Assembly (NCBI GenBank): GCA_024637155.1
Contig: JAGXFR010000022.1
Span: forward strand, 1-64,000
Direction of reading: 5' to 3'
DNA length: 64,000 nucleotides
Source of the DNA: Burkholderiaceae bacterium
GTDB lineage: Bacteria > Pseudomonadota > Gammaproteobacteria > Burkholderiales > Burkholderiaceae_E
Each line of letters begins with the position of its first letter. Position 1 is the first letter of the stretch. This document shows positions 55,884-64,000 of this stretch, piece after piece. The position numbers were made by a program, and so were the translations under genes. The notes beneath the pieces were generated by a model. The model made no database searches. It was not told the origin of the DNA and was given only the letters and a program-made list of their open reading frames with translations.

Positions 55884-56303
55884 TCAGTCGAGGGCGGCCA
55901 GCGCCTTGGTGAAGCGGCTGGCGTGCGAACGCTCGGCCTTGGCGAGCGTCTCGAACCACTCGGCGATTTCTTCGAAACCTTCATCGCGGGCGGCGCGCGC
56001 CATACCGGGGTACATGTCGGTGTACTCGTGAGTTTCCCCGGCGACGGCGGACTTCAGATTCGACGCCGTGTCGCCGATCGGCAGATCCGTCGCGGGGTCG
56101 CCGACCTGAGCGAGGTAGTCGAGGTGTCCGTGCGCATGGCCGGTCTCGCCCTCGGCGGTGGAGCGGAACAGCGCTGCCGTGTCGGGCTGACCCTCGACGT
56201 CGGCCTTGTTTGCGAAGTAAAGGTAGCGGCGGTTGGCCTGGCTTTCACCGGCAAACGCGTCCTTGAGGTTCTGGTGGGTCTTGCTTCCCTTGAGGCTGGG
56301 CAT
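55884..56303 (-). CDS. rubrerythrin-like diiron protein (no rubredoxin domain)
   Basis: A 139-residue ferritin-like diiron protein. The four-helix bundle carries [17 protein letters not shown], the metal motif [28 protein letters not shown] and [11 protein letters not shown], giving the paired ExxH ligands. The usual C-terminal rubredoxin domain is missing, as in erythrin/sulerythrin-type proteins, so electrons must come from a partner, plausibly the adjacent Fe-S oxidoreductase. Such proteins reduce H2O2. AAGGGAGAG precedes the ATG at 56303. Confidence 0.9.
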   Translation of the reverse strand: MPSLKGSKTHQNLKDAFAGESQANRRYLYFANKADVEGQPDTAALFRSTAEGETGHAHGHLDYLAQVGDPATDLPIGDTASNLKSAVAGETHEYTDMYPGMARAARDEGFEEIAEWFETLAKAERSHASRFTKALAALD

Positions 56304-56355
56304 AAGGCTCTCCCTTGACTGGTGATGGATCGGTCCGATTCGGTCCGGAAGCAAC

Positions 56356-56385
56356 AATCTACCAAAACATCATTGTCGATTCCAA
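56356..56385 (-). promoter_or_regulatory. candidate promoter of rubrerythrin
   Basis: In an AT-rich stretch unlike the surrounding DNA, the minus strand reads TTGGAA (56385-56380), 18 bases, then TAGATT (56361-56356), 53 bases before the rubrerythrin ATG. The local drop in GC supports a control region. Confidence 0.45.
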
Positions 56386-56462
56386 TTGAATTTTCACATC
56401 CGATTGATTGCCAGTGGCTATCGGTGGGTTCGAGAGCCCGCCACAGCGAAGCGCGCGAGGCG

Positions 56463-57785
56463 TCAGGCGGTGCGGCCCAGCCGCAGGCGCACGAGGAGGC
56501 CAGCGTCGGGGCGGTTGTGCAGCGTGACGTCCCCATCATGGCGCCGCGCGATGCGCGCGACGATCGCCAGCCCCAGCCCGGAGCCTTCGTGGCCCCCGCG
56601 CGCAGTGTCGAGCCGGGCGAAGGGACGCAGCAGGCGCTCGCGCGCCGCTTCGGGAACGCCGGGCCCGCGATCCGCGATCTCGATGAGCAAGGCGTCGACG
56701 GTGGTGCGCACGCGGATCGTGACCGAGGCCTTTCCGGTGGCCGGCTCGCGTCCGTAGCGCAGCGCGTTGTCGAGCAGGTTCGAGACCGCGCGCTGCAGGT
56801 CGATCGGATCGAATTCCCAGCGCAACCCGGCCGGAACGTCCAGCGTCAGCGACAGGTCCCCCGCGTCGATCTGCGTCTGGTGGCGGGCGCGCAGCGCCGC
56901 AAAGAAGGCCGACAGGTCGATCGATTCGGTGCTCGTCTGGGCCTCGGCGCGCGCGTAGTCGACGAACTGCCCGACGATCTGGTCGATGCGCTCGATGTCC
57001 GAGCACATGGCCTGTGCCTCGGCATCGGGCAGATGCGCCAGCTCGATTTCCATGCGCAACCGCGCAAGCGGCGCGCGGATGTCGTGGGAAATGCCGGCCA
57101 GCGCCAGCGAGCGGTCGGCTTCGAGTTCGAGGAGGTCGCGCGCCATCCGGTTGAAGCGCCGGTTGACCGCCGCGATCTCGCTGACCAGATCCTCGCGCAG
57201 CGCGACCGGATGTCGACCCCCGCTGAGCTGGTCGATCGCGCCCGCAAGCAGCGCAAGCGGCCGGTTGACGAGCCGGCTGAAGACAATGGCGCCGGCGAGC
57301 GAGAGGACCGCGGCGATGGCAATGACGAGTCCGAGGTCGGGACCGAAGTGCCGGTCGACGCGGCGCTGCTGCATTTGCAGCCAGAAGCGCCCTTCGTCGA
57401 TCGCGAAGCTGACCCACAGGCCTTCCTCGCCGTTGACACGCCCCGCCACGTCGGTGGCGGGACCCAGCAGTTCGCGCAGGTACCTGCGCAGCGCCTCGGC
57501 GCGATCGGCCGGCAGATAGGGTTCGACGCGATCGCCGGGTTCCAGGGGCAACACGCGCACCCCTTCGTCACGGGCGAGTTCGCCGAGCAGTTCGATGCGC
57601 CGGGCTGGCTGCGCACTCACCAGCGCCGAGCGCGTCAGGTTGAGCACCGAGGCCACTTCCCAGGCGACCCGTTGCTCGACCGGAGCGGGGTCCAGGACAC
57701 GGGCGACGCCGAAAACCGCGAGCAGACTCGCCGCGAGCAGCGCGGCGAGCAGCAGAAACGTGCGCCAGAACAGGCTGATCCGCAC
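56463..57785 (-). CDS. envZ: sensor histidine kinase, EnvZ/RisS type
   Basis: A 440-residue membrane kinase. A transmembrane helix (about 8-30) leads to a periplasmic sensor region, a second helix (about 151-172), a HAMP segment (SRLVNRPLALLAGAIDQL), the phosphorylated H234 in LAGISHDIRAPLARLRMEIEL, the N box NLLDNALRYG, and G boxes DRGPGVP and GSGLGLAIVARI. It starts with GTG at 57785, 20 bases after the response regulator gene, forming a two-gene operon. Family members respond to osmolarity or acidity and control porins; the signal here is not known. Confidence 0.9.
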   Translation of the reverse strand: MRISLFWRTFLLLAALLAASLLAVFGVARVLDPAPVEQRVAWEVASVLNLTRSALVSAQPARRIELLGELARDEGVRVLPLEPGDRVEPYLPADRAEALRRYLRELLGPATDVAGRVNGEEGLWVSFAIDEGRFWLQMQQRRVDRHFGPDLGLVIAIAAVLSLAGAIVFSRLVNRPLALLAGAIDQLSGGRHPVALREDLVSEIAAVNRRFNRMARDLLELEADRSLALAGISHDIRAPLARLRMEIELAHLPDAEAQAMCSDIERIDQIVGQFVDYARAEAQTSTESIDLSAFFAALRARHQTQIDAGDLSLTLDVPAGLRWEFDPIDLQRAVSNLLDNALRYGREPATGKASVTIRVRTTVDALLIEIADRGPGVPEAARERLLRPFARLDTARGGHEGSGLGLAIVARIARRHDGDVTLHNRPDAGLLVRLRLGRTA

Positions 57786-57804
57786 CGGCTGGCCTGCGGG
57801 TGCG

Positions 57805-58521
57805 CTATTCGCTGGGGACGAACACGTAGCCGACCCCCCAGACCGTCTGGATGTAGCGGGGTTGCTGCGGGTCTTCCTCGATGATCTTGCGCAGGCGCGA
57901 GATCTGCACGTCCAGGCTGCGATCGTAGGCGCCGTACTCGCGACCCCTGGCGAGCGCCATCAGCTTCTCGCGCGACAGCGGGGTGCGGGGGTGCTGGGCG
58001 AGCACCTTGAGCACGCCGAACTCGCCGGTCGTCAAGGTGACCGGCGCGCCGTCGCGGGTGAGCGCGCGGGTGGAGAGGTTGAAGTGAAACGGCCCGAAAT
58101 CGATCTCGATCGCCTCGGCGCTCGGCGCGCCCGGGGCTTCGGGCGGGGGGCGGCGGCGCAGCACCGCGTGCATGCGGGCGAGCAGTTCGCGCGGATTGAA
58201 GGGCTTGGGCAGGTAGTCGTCCGCTCCCACCTCGAGCCCCACGATGCGGTCCACTTCGTCCCCCTTGGCGGTGAGCATGATGATCGGGGTGCGGTCGTTG
58301 GCGGCGCGCAGGCGCCGCACGATCGACAGGCCATCCTCGCCCGGGAGCATCAGATCGAGCACGATCAGGTCGAAAGGCTCGCGCAGCAGCAGCCGGTTCA
58401 TCACGCTGGCGTCATGGGCGAGGCTGACCTCGAACTGATTCTCGCTGAGGTAGCGGCGCAGCAGGTCGCGCAGACGAGGGTCGTCGTCGACCACCAGCAC
58501 CTTCTTGCTTTGATTCGTCAT
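57805..58521 (-). CDS. ompR: OmpR-type response regulator
   Basis: A 238-residue two-component regulator. The receiver domain has the acidic VVDDDPRLRDLLRRYL, phosphoacceptor D56 in IVLDLMLPGEDG, and K106 in YLPKPFNPREL. The C-terminal winged helix includes LTTGEFGVLKVLAQHP, REYGAYDRSLDVQISRLRKIIEED and YIQTVWGVGYVFVPSE, close to OmpR and RisA. It is co-transcribed with the kinase gene that follows. Confidence 0.94.
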   Translation of the reverse strand: MTNQSKKVLVVDDDPRLRDLLRRYLSENQFEVSLAHDASVMNRLLLREPFDLIVLDLMLPGEDGLSIVRRLRAANDRTPIIMLTAKGDEVDRIVGLEVGADDYLPKPFNPRELLARMHAVLRRRPPPEAPGAPSAEAIEIDFGPFHFNLSTRALTRDGAPVTLTTGEFGVLKVLAQHPRTPLSREKLMALARGREYGAYDRSLDVQISRLRKIIEEDPQQPRYIQTVWGVGYVFVPSE

Positions 58522-58644
58522 GGTGCGATGATAACGGTGCGGCGCGTTCGCGGCAGCATGTGGCGCCGTCCCGGTTACCTGCGGTTACACGCGTTGCATT
58601 CCGGGGGGCGCGCCCACCCGCCTGCAGCGCCTACAATTCCGGGC

Positions 58645-59034
58645 ATGAACTTCACTTCTCGATCCCTCGCGCACCGCCTGCTGTGGCTGGTGGCGATCGT
58701 CTGCATTGCGCTGCCGCTTGCCGCGGCGGCGCGCGACCGACGGATGGAGCCCTCCGAGCGCGAGCGTCTGCGCGAGGAACTGCGCGATCGCTATGGGGAG
58801 CAGCGTGGGCGCGAAGCGCCGCGCGGCGATTTCGGAAATGGTTCGCGCTCGCGCTTCGATGCGGGCGGTGCCGAAGCCATGCCGCGCCAGCGGCTCAGCC
58901 CGGACGAGATGCAGGTGCTGCGCCAGCAGTTGCGCGATCAGCGCGAGCGGCCGCGCGGCGAATCGCTCGAGCGGGGCGGCTACGAACGCCGCCGGGGCGG
59001 GGACGACGAACGGGGCGCGTTCCGCCGACGCTGA
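58645..59034 (+). CDS. Arg-rich exported protein of unknown function
   Basis: A 129-residue protein with a clear signal peptide (residues 1-29, RLLWLVAIVCIALPLAAAA). The mature part is strongly basic and acidic at once, with Arg about a quarter of residues. It holds two related helical stretches, SERERLREELRDRYGEQRG and SPDEMQVLRQQLRDQRERPRG, separated by a Gly/Ser/Arg region, and an Arg/Gly tail. It may be a periplasmic or envelope protein; no family was recognised. A TACAAT hexamer lies a few bases upstream of the ATG, and tsaB follows after 26 bases. Confidence 0.6.
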   Translation: MNFTSRSLAHRLLWLVAIVCIALPLAAAARDRRMEPSERERLREELRDRYGEQRGREAPRGDFGNGSRSRFDAGGAEAMPRQRLSPDEMQVLRQQLRDQRERPRGESLERGGYERRRGGDDERGAFRRR

Positions 59035-59060
59035 TCTTCGGCTGCACTAGAATCGGGGCG

Positions 59061-59873
59061 ATGCCCACCGATTTTGCACTGACCGCGCCGCCAGCGACCA
59101 TTCTCGCCATCTGCACCTCCGGGTTGTGGTGCTCGACCGCGCTGTCGCGCCACGCCGGCGAAACCCTCGACGTGCATGAGGAACCGGTCGGACGCGCGCA
59201 TTCGAGTCGCGTGCTCCCGATGATCGATGCTTTGCTCGAGTCGGCGGGAGTCGGACTGCGGGACCTGCGCGGCGTCGCCTTCGACGCGGGGCCCGGAGCC
59301 TTCACCGGATTGCGCATCTCGTGTTCGCTGGCCCAGGGGCTGGGCTTCGGGCTCGGAATCCCGCTGGTTGCGATCGGATCGCTCGACGCGATCGCGCTGG
59401 GCGCGCTGGAAGACCCCGAATCCGACGAATCCGACGAAACCGGCACCACGGTGATCACGGCGATCGACGCCCGCATGGGCGAGTGTTACGTCGCGGCCTT
59501 CGATGCCGTACGCGAAGCGCTTGCCTGGCGGATCGACGCAATCGAGCCGGCACAGATCTGTCCGCTGGAGCGGGTGGGCGAGTGGATCCGGGAACTTGCC
59601 GCACGGGAGCCCGGACGCAGCTGGATTGTTGCCGGTGACGCCGCAGCGCGTTTTCCTGCGGTTGCGCAGGCGGCACGCGCAATCGGCGCGCGCTGTGCCG
59701 CGGGCGTTCGCCCGGCCGCGGGCACGCTCGCACGCCTGGCCGGGATGACGGCGTCGCTGCCGCACTGGCGACCCGCTGCGCAGGCGCGGCCGCTCTATGT
59801 GCGCGACAAGGTCGCCCTGAACGTCGACGAGCAGCGCGAACTGCGTCGGCGCAACGCGGCCGCCCGGCAATGA
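59061..59873 (+). CDS. tsaB: tRNA threonylcarbamoyladenosine biosynthesis protein TsaB
   Basis: An ASKHA-fold partner of TsaD in making t6A37 in tRNA. It has 270 residues. Characteristic segments are [65 protein letters not shown] (in parts) and [15 protein letters not shown] short acidic insertion ([13 protein letters not shown]) lies near residue 125. The stop overlaps the rimI start (ATGA), the common tsaB-rimI coupling. Confidence 0.93.
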   Translation: MPTDFALTAPPATILAICTSGLWCSTALSRHAGETLDVHEEPVGRAHSSRVLPMIDALLESAGVGLRDLRGVAFDAGPGAFTGLRISCSLAQGLGFGLGIPLVAIGSLDAIALGALEDPESDESDETGTTVITAIDARMGECYVAAFDAVREALAWRIDAIEPAQICPLERVGEWIRELAAREPGRSWIVAGDAAARFPAVAQAARAIGARCAAGVRPAAGTLARLAGMTASLPHWRPAAQARPLYVRDKVALNVDEQRELRRRNAAARQ

Positions 59874-60355
59874 GTGCGCTGCCCATCGGGGCGCAGGACG
59901 CCCAGGAGTTCACGGTGCGCGCGATGACCCGTGACGACCTGGCGATCGTCTCGGCGATCGAGATCGCCGCGTATCCGCATCCGTGGTCGCGGGCCCATTT
60001 CGCCGATTCGCTGATCGCCGGTTACGACGCCTGGATCTTCGAGCGGCGCGACGAGGTGATCGGGTATGCGGTCGTGATGTGGGCCATCGACGAGGTGCAC
60101 CTGCTGAACCTGTGCGTCGCGGTGCCGCACCAGGGGCAGGGAATGGGACGGCGCCTGTTGCGGTGGCTGACCGGAGACGCCGCGGCGCGCGGTGCGCGCG
60201 GCATCATGCTCGAGGTGCGCCCGTCGAACCTCTCGGCTCTGGCCCTGTATCGCGCCGACGGTTTCCACGAAATCGGGCTGCGCCGGGGTTATTACCCCGC
60301 CGGCAGCCTGCGCGAGGATGCGGTGGTGCTGTTCCGCAAGCTCGGCGATGGATGA
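59870..60355 (+). CDS. rimI: ribosomal protein S18-alanine N-acetyltransferase
   Basis: A GNAT acetyltransferase of 161 residues acting on the N-terminal alanine of S18. The RimI pattern is seen in [44 protein letters not shown] (acetyl-CoA loop QGQGMG) and [30 protein letters not shown]. The ATG overlaps the tsaB stop, and the glycosylase start overlaps its own end by eight bases. Confidence 0.93.
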   Translation: MSALPIGAQDAQEFTVRAMTRDDLAIVSAIEIAAYPHPWSRAHFADSLIAGYDAWIFERRDEVIGYAVVMWAIDEVHLLNLCVAVPHQGQGMGRRLLRWLTGDAAARGARGIMLEVRPSNLSALALYRADGFHEIGLRRGYYPAGSLREDAVVLFRKLGDG

Positions 60356-61097
60356 ATCGCGGCGCCGCGCGTGGGATTGGCTCGAGATCGGGCCCGCCTG
60401 GATCCCGCGCACGGGAGCGCCGGAGCTGGAGACCGATGCGGGCGCGCGCCATGTCCCCGGAGCCACCGGAGCCGGGGCGCAGGATGCGGCGGGCGTCGCC
60501 GATATCGCGGTGATGAACTGGGAGAGCCTGCGCGCGGAAGTCACCGCGTGCCAGCGCTGTGCGCTCGCGGGCACCCGGACGCAGACCGTTTTCGGCGTCG
60601 GAAGTCCGCAGGCACGCTGCCTGGTCGTCGGCGAAGCCCCGGGCGCGGAGGAAGATCGCCGCGGCGAACCGTTCGTGGGGCGTGCCGGACAGCTGCTCGA
60701 CCGGATGCTCGCGGCGATCGGCTGCTCGCGCGAGCGCGACGTATTCATCGCCAACGTGCTCAAGTGCCGTCCGCCCGGCAACCGCGATCCGCTCCCTGCC
60801 GAGGTTGCTGCTTGCCAGCACTTTCTCGCGCGGCAGGTGGAACTGGTCGCTCCCGCGGTGATCGTGGTGCTCGGCAGATTCGCGGCGCAGTCCGTTCTCG
60901 AAACCGATGCATCGATCGCCAGCCTGCGCGGGCAGCGCCACAGCTACCGTGCGGGCAGCGCGCAGATCCCGGTGGTCGTCACCTATCACCCCGCCTACCT
61001 GCTGCGCAATCCGCTCGACAAGGGCAAGGCGTGGCGCGATCTGTGCCTTGCGGCCGAACTGCTGCGGGCGACGCCGGGCGCAATGCCGCTCGGCTGA
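60348..61097 (+). CDS. uracil-DNA glycosylase, family 4 (Fe-S)
   Basis: A DNA repair enzyme of 249 residues removing uracil. The catalytic signatures are [24 protein letters not shown] and the late [11 protein letters not shown]. Four cysteines for the [4Fe-4S] cluster lie in [24 protein letters not shown] and [11 protein letters not shown]. The first 55 or so residues ([12 protein letters not shown], then an Ala/Gly-rich stretch) form an N-terminal extension before the core, as in other betaproteobacterial members. It is coupled to rimI by overlap. Confidence 0.92.
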   Translation: MDESRRRAWDWLEIGPAWIPRTGAPELETDAGARHVPGATGAGAQDAAGVADIAVMNWESLRAEVTACQRCALAGTRTQTVFGVGSPQARCLVVGEAPGAEEDRRGEPFVGRAGQLLDRMLAAIGCSRERDVFIANVLKCRPPGNRDPLPAEVAACQHFLARQVELVAPAVIVVLGRFAAQSVLETDASIASLRGQRHSYRAGSAQIPVVVTYHPAYLLRNPLDKGKAWRDLCLAAELLRATPGAMPLG

Positions 61098-61145
61098 AGC
61101 GGAGCGCGGGGCGACCCGTCCGGGGCACCGCGTACGGCGCCGGCG

Positions 61146-62408
61146 TCAGCGCCGGGGCGATCCGATCCAGCGCTCCGCATCGTACTCGCGCTGATTGCGT
61201 CGATGCCAGGCGATGACGAGCAGCATCGTGAACGCAACGAAGCCGCCGAAGAGGAAGATCACGACGTTCACATGCATTTCGTAGCGCAGCAGCAGCGCGT
61301 AGAGCCCGAGCATCAGCAGGACATTGAGGTTTTCGTTGAAATTCTGCACCGCGATCGAATGGCCGGCGCTCAGCAGCACGTAGCCGCGGTGCTGGAGCAG
61401 CGCGTTCATCGGCACCACGAAGAAGCCGGCCAGCGCGCCGATGATCACAAGCATGGGAAAGGCCGAGGCTTCGCTGGAGACGAGCGTCATCGCCGGCACG
61501 AGGAGGCCCATCGCGACGCCCACCGGAAGTACCCGCAGCGAGGCGATCAGCGCGATGTAGCGCGCGGCGAGCATCGCGCCCCCGGCGATCCCCAGCGCAA
61601 ATACGCCCTGCAGGATGGCCGCACGGTTGAGCGGCAAGCCCAGCGATACCCGCGCCCAGTCGAGCACGATGAACTGGAGCGTGGCGCCGGCGCCCCAGAA
61701 GAGCGTGGTCACGGCCAGCGTGATCTGCCCGAGCCGGTCGCGCCACAGGGTGATCCAGCAATGCCAGAAGGCGCGCACCTGCAGGACCGGGTGGAAGGAC
61801 TGCGCGGCGTAGCGCACGCCGGTGTCGGGAATGCGCAGGTTGAAGAGCGCGGCCACGATGTAGAGCAGGGCGATCACGAAGATCGCCGCATCGGCGGGCG
61901 TGGTGACGCCGAGTCTTACCAGCGGTCCCTCGTGCTCGAGCAGCAGGCTGGCAACGGTCGGGCTGATCAGCACGCCGCCCAGCACCGTGCCGAGGATGAT
62001 CGAGCCGACGGTGGTGCCCTCGATCCAGCCATTGGCGACCACCAGCCGTTCGGGCGGCAGCAACTCGGTGAGGATCCCGTACTTGGCGGGTGAGTAGGCG
62101 GCCGCGCCGAGTCCGACGACCGCATAGGCGACCAGGGGGTGGACCGTCGCGAACATCAGGATGCAGCCGAAGACCTTGACCGCGTTGGTGATGAACATCA
62201 CCCGTCCCTTGGGCAGGGCGTCGGCGAAGGAACCGACGAAGGGCGCGAGCAGCACGTAGGAGATGGTGAAGAAGAGCTTGAGCAGCGGCTTCATCCACTC
62301 CGGCGCATGCATTTCGATGAGCAACGCAATGCCCGCGATCAGCAGTGCGTTGTCGGCGAGCGAAGAGAAGAACTGCGCCGCCATGATCGTGTAGAAGCCG
62401 CGTTTCAC
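61146..62408 (-). CDS. lplT: lysophospholipid transporter LplT-like MFS protein
   Basis: A 420-residue major facilitator with about twelve helices. The N-terminus KRGFYTIMAAQFFSSLADNALLIA and the segments LKLFFTISYVLLAPFVGSFADALPKGRVM and AYSPAKYGILTELLPPERLVVANGW are typical of LplT, which flips lysophosphatidylethanolamine inward for repair. The GTG at 62408, preceded by AGGGGACAGGGGCAG, is preferred to an in-frame ATG at 62453, which would add 15 basic residues. The gene is divergent from alr. The acyltransferase partner aas is not in view. Confidence 0.87.
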   Translation of the reverse strand: MKRGFYTIMAAQFFSSLADNALLIAGIALLIEMHAPEWMKPLLKLFFTISYVLLAPFVGSFADALPKGRVMFITNAVKVFGCILMFATVHPLVAYAVVGLGAAAYSPAKYGILTELLPPERLVVANGWIEGTTVGSIILGTVLGGVLISPTVASLLLEHEGPLVRLGVTTPADAAIFVIALLYIVAALFNLRIPDTGVRYAAQSFHPVLQVRAFWHCWITLWRDRLGQITLAVTTLFWGAGATLQFIVLDWARVSLGLPLNRAAILQGVFALGIAGGAMLAARYIALIASLRVLPVGVAMGLLVPAMTLVSSEASAFPMLVIIGALAGFFVVPMNALLQHRGYVLLSAGHSIAVQNFNENLNVLLMLGLYALLLRYEMHVNVVIFLFGGFVAFTMLLVIAWHRRNQREYDAERWIGSPRR

Positions 62409-62529
62409 CTGCCCCTGTCCCCTGCCTCGTCGACTGCCAATTGTGCCTGCCAACTCCCGTGCAGCCGGACCTGTACGCGGATATCATGCCACTGCTCTGG
62501 ACCTTCTCTTCCCTGTGTATAGTTCGCGG

Positions 62530-63624
62530 ATGGCGCGCCCCCTCGAAGCCACCATCGTACTCGACGCCGTGCGGCACAACCTCGCCGTGGCGCGCGCCTG
62601 CGCGAGCGCCGCGAAAACCTGGGCGGTGGTCAAGGCGAACGGCTACGGGCACGGACTCGAGCGCCTGCTGCCGGCGCTCGCGGCGGCCGACGGGCTGGCG
62701 CTGATCGAATTCGACAAGGCCTGCGCGTTGCGCGAAGGGGGCTGGCGCAAGCCGATCCTGATGCTGGAAGGCGCCTTTGACGCGGCCGACACCGCCTTGG
62801 CCCGCGCTTTCGGTCTCGACCTGGTCGTGCACACCGACGAGCAGCTCGGCTGGCTCGCCGCGGGCGCGACCGCAGCACCGGTGCGCGTCGTCGTGAAATT
62901 CAACAGCGGGTTGAGCCGGCTGGGCTTTGACGCGAGCGGCTTGCGCCGCGCGCATGCGCAGCTCTCGGGACTCCCCGGCGTGGCTGCCGTCGGGCTGATG
63001 ACCCATTTCGCCAATGCGGACATTGCCCATGGTGCGGACGACGCGATCGAACGCTTCCAGGCCGCCAGCGCCGGACTGGCCGGCGAGCGCACGCTGGCGA
63101 ATTCGGCGACGGTGCTCTCGGTTCCGGCCGCGCACGGCGACTGGATCCGCGCGGGAATCATGCTCTATGGGGCGACGCCCTTCAGCGATCGCCCGGCCGC
63201 CGCGCTCGGCCTGCGGGCCACGATGCGCTTGCACGCCAGGCTGATTGCGGTGCGCACGCTGCAGGCCGGCGACTCCGTGGGCTACGGATCGACCTTCACC
63301 GCGCGCCAGCCGATGCGCATCGGGGTCGTCGCCTGCGGGTACGCGGACGGCTACCCGCGTCACGCGCCCACGGGCACGCCGGTCACCGTGGACGGGGTGC
63401 CGACGACGACGGTCGGACGCGTGGCGATGGACATGCTGATGGTCGATCTCGAGCGCTGTCCGGGCGCAGGGGTCGGCAGCCGGGTCGAGCTCTGGGGCGA
63501 CGCCGTGCCGATCGACGTGGTCGCGCGCAGTGCCGAGACCATCGGCTACGAATTGATGTGCGCGCTTGCCGCTCGGGTGGCGGTGCGGGTAGAAGCGCTG
63601 TCCGCTCTGCGCAGCGGAGACTGA
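62530..63624 (+). CDS. alr: alanine racemase
   Basis: A PLP enzyme providing D-alanine for peptidoglycan. It has 364 residues from the ATG at 62530. The PLP lysine is in AVVKANGYGHGLERLL, and the second catalytic residue is the Tyr in DSVGYGSTFTARQPMRIG. VVKFNSGLSRLGF and GRVAMDMLMVDL are conserved, and SNPF-like end motifs are replaced by TIGYELMCAL. No ribosome site precedes the ATG, and a TATAGT hexamer (62518-62523) lies seven bases upstream, so a leaderless transcript is possible. A GTG at 62443 would add 29 unlikely residues. Confidence 0.94.
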   Translation: MARPLEATIVLDAVRHNLAVARACASAAKTWAVVKANGYGHGLERLLPALAAADGLALIEFDKACALREGGWRKPILMLEGAFDAADTALARAFGLDLVVHTDEQLGWLAAGATAAPVRVVVKFNSGLSRLGFDASGLRRAHAQLSGLPGVAAVGLMTHFANADIAHGADDAIERFQAASAGLAGERTLANSATVLSVPAAHGDWIRAGIMLYGATPFSDRPAAALGLRATMRLHARLIAVRTLQAGDSVGYGSTFTARQPMRIGVVACGYADGYPRHAPTGTPVTVDGVPTTTVGRVAMDMLMVDLERCPGAGVGSRVELWGDAVPIDVVARSAETIGYELMCALAARVAVRVEALSALRSGD

Positions 63625-63626
63625 GG

Positions 63627-64000
63627 GTGGCCCGCGTACGCTTGCAGTACGCGTGCACCGCCTGCGGCGGGGTGACGGTGAAGTGGCAGGGGCAGTGCCC
63701 GCATTGCAACGCCTGGAACACGCTCGAGGAAGGGCGCGCCGAGCCGGTGGGCGCGGGCCAGCGTTTTCGCGCCGCGAATGCCGCCGCTCAGACGGTCGTG
63801 GCGATGGACGCCGTGCCGCCGGACAACGTGCAGCGCATGGCGACGGGCAGCGGCGAGCTCGACCGCGTGCTCGGCGGCGGAATGGTGGAAGGCTCGGTGG
63901 TGCTGATCGGCGGCGACCCCGGCGTCGGCAAATCGACGCTGCTCCTGCAGGCCCTCGCGCACATGGGCGCCGAGCGTCCGGTGCTCTACGTGAGCGCCGA
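63627..64000 (+). CDS. radA: DNA repair protein RadA, 5' part
   Basis: The gene starts at a GTG two bases after the alr stop and runs off the window, so only about 124 residues are seen. They include the N-terminal C4 zinc finger (YACTACGG and CPHCNAWN), the linker, and the RecA-like core with Walker A in GGDPGVGKSTLLLQAL and the preceding TGSGELDRVLGGGMVEGS. RadA/Sms processes recombination intermediates. The lplT-alr-radA order is common in Burkholderiales. Confidence 0.93.
   Translation, partial: MARVRLQYACTACGGVTVKWQGQCPHCNAWNTLEEGRAEPVGAGQRFRAANAAAQTVVAMDAVPPDNVQRMATGSGELDRVLGGGMVEGSVVLIGGDPGVGKSTLLLQALAHMGAERPVLYVSA

Overview
The window is a GC-rich chromosomal segment with dense, mostly housekeeping gene content. 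It is most consistent with a betaproteobacterium of the order Burkholderiales. The pointers are the mdh/gntR/sdhE/gltA/sucA-sucB-lpdA block, the phaC-phaB-phaR order, the lplT/alr/radA and mfd/ispD/ispF neighbourhoods, and a structured leader in front of sucA. The genus cannot be read from the sequence. No transposases, phage genes or CRISPR arrays were seen.

Layout. 1-45: 3' half of a tRNA-Pro(GGG). 216-5746 (+): an arsenosugar-type operon (arsS, a TVP38-flavoprotein fusion, a DUF547 protein and two arsenosugar-associated glycosyltransferases). 5777-8062 (-): a MASE1-GGDEF-EAL protein with a degenerate GGDEF site. 8184-13893 (-): acnA, a Pro/Ala-rich MliC-like lipoprotein, prpB and mdh. 14106-22571 (+): a GntR/UTRA regulator, sdhE, gltA, sucA, sucB and lpdA. 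The sdhCDAB genes that normally lie between the regulator and sdhE are not there. 22582-27367: a small exported protein, a DUF465 protein, a DinG-type Fe-S helicase, bamD (-) and rluD. 27364-31662 (+): pgeF and a PHA locus (phaC, phaB, phaR). The PHA synthase carries twelve tandem five-residue Ala/Thr-Val/Ala-Ala-Lys-Lys units before its catalytic region. 31669-34423 (+): rimO and a TrpB2-type synthase. 34472-38861 (-): serB and mfd. 38911-40778 (+): ispD, ispF and a VOC protein.

40775-46629: a divergent catabolic unit, with a HutD protein and a DAO-type oxidase on the minus strand and a TAXI-TRAP transporter on the plus strand. A 480-base gap between them holds a promoter, a structured leader and a possible 21-residue ORF. 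46693-56303 (-): a long colinear set of rubrerythrin, an Fe-S oxidoreductase, DUF3501, the four sarcosine oxidase subunits (soxB, soxD, soxA, soxG), a TauE/SafE exporter and a D-cysteine desulfhydrase/L-cysteate sulfo-lyase family enzyme. 56463-58521 (-): an envZ/ompR-type two-component pair. 58645-64000: an Arg-rich exported protein, tsaB, rimI, a family 4 uracil-DNA glycosylase, lplT (-), alr and the start of radA, which runs off the window.

The genes fall into four metabolic themes: arsenic-linked sugar chemistry, the TCA and methylcitrate cycles, carbon storage as PHB, and catabolism of N-methyl-glycine and possibly sulfonated amino acids. The most unusual element is the lysine-repeat PHA synthase. 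The missing sdh genes and the combination of sarcosine oxidase with a peroxide-defence triad, a sulfite-type exporter and a cysteate lyase-type enzyme are also notable.
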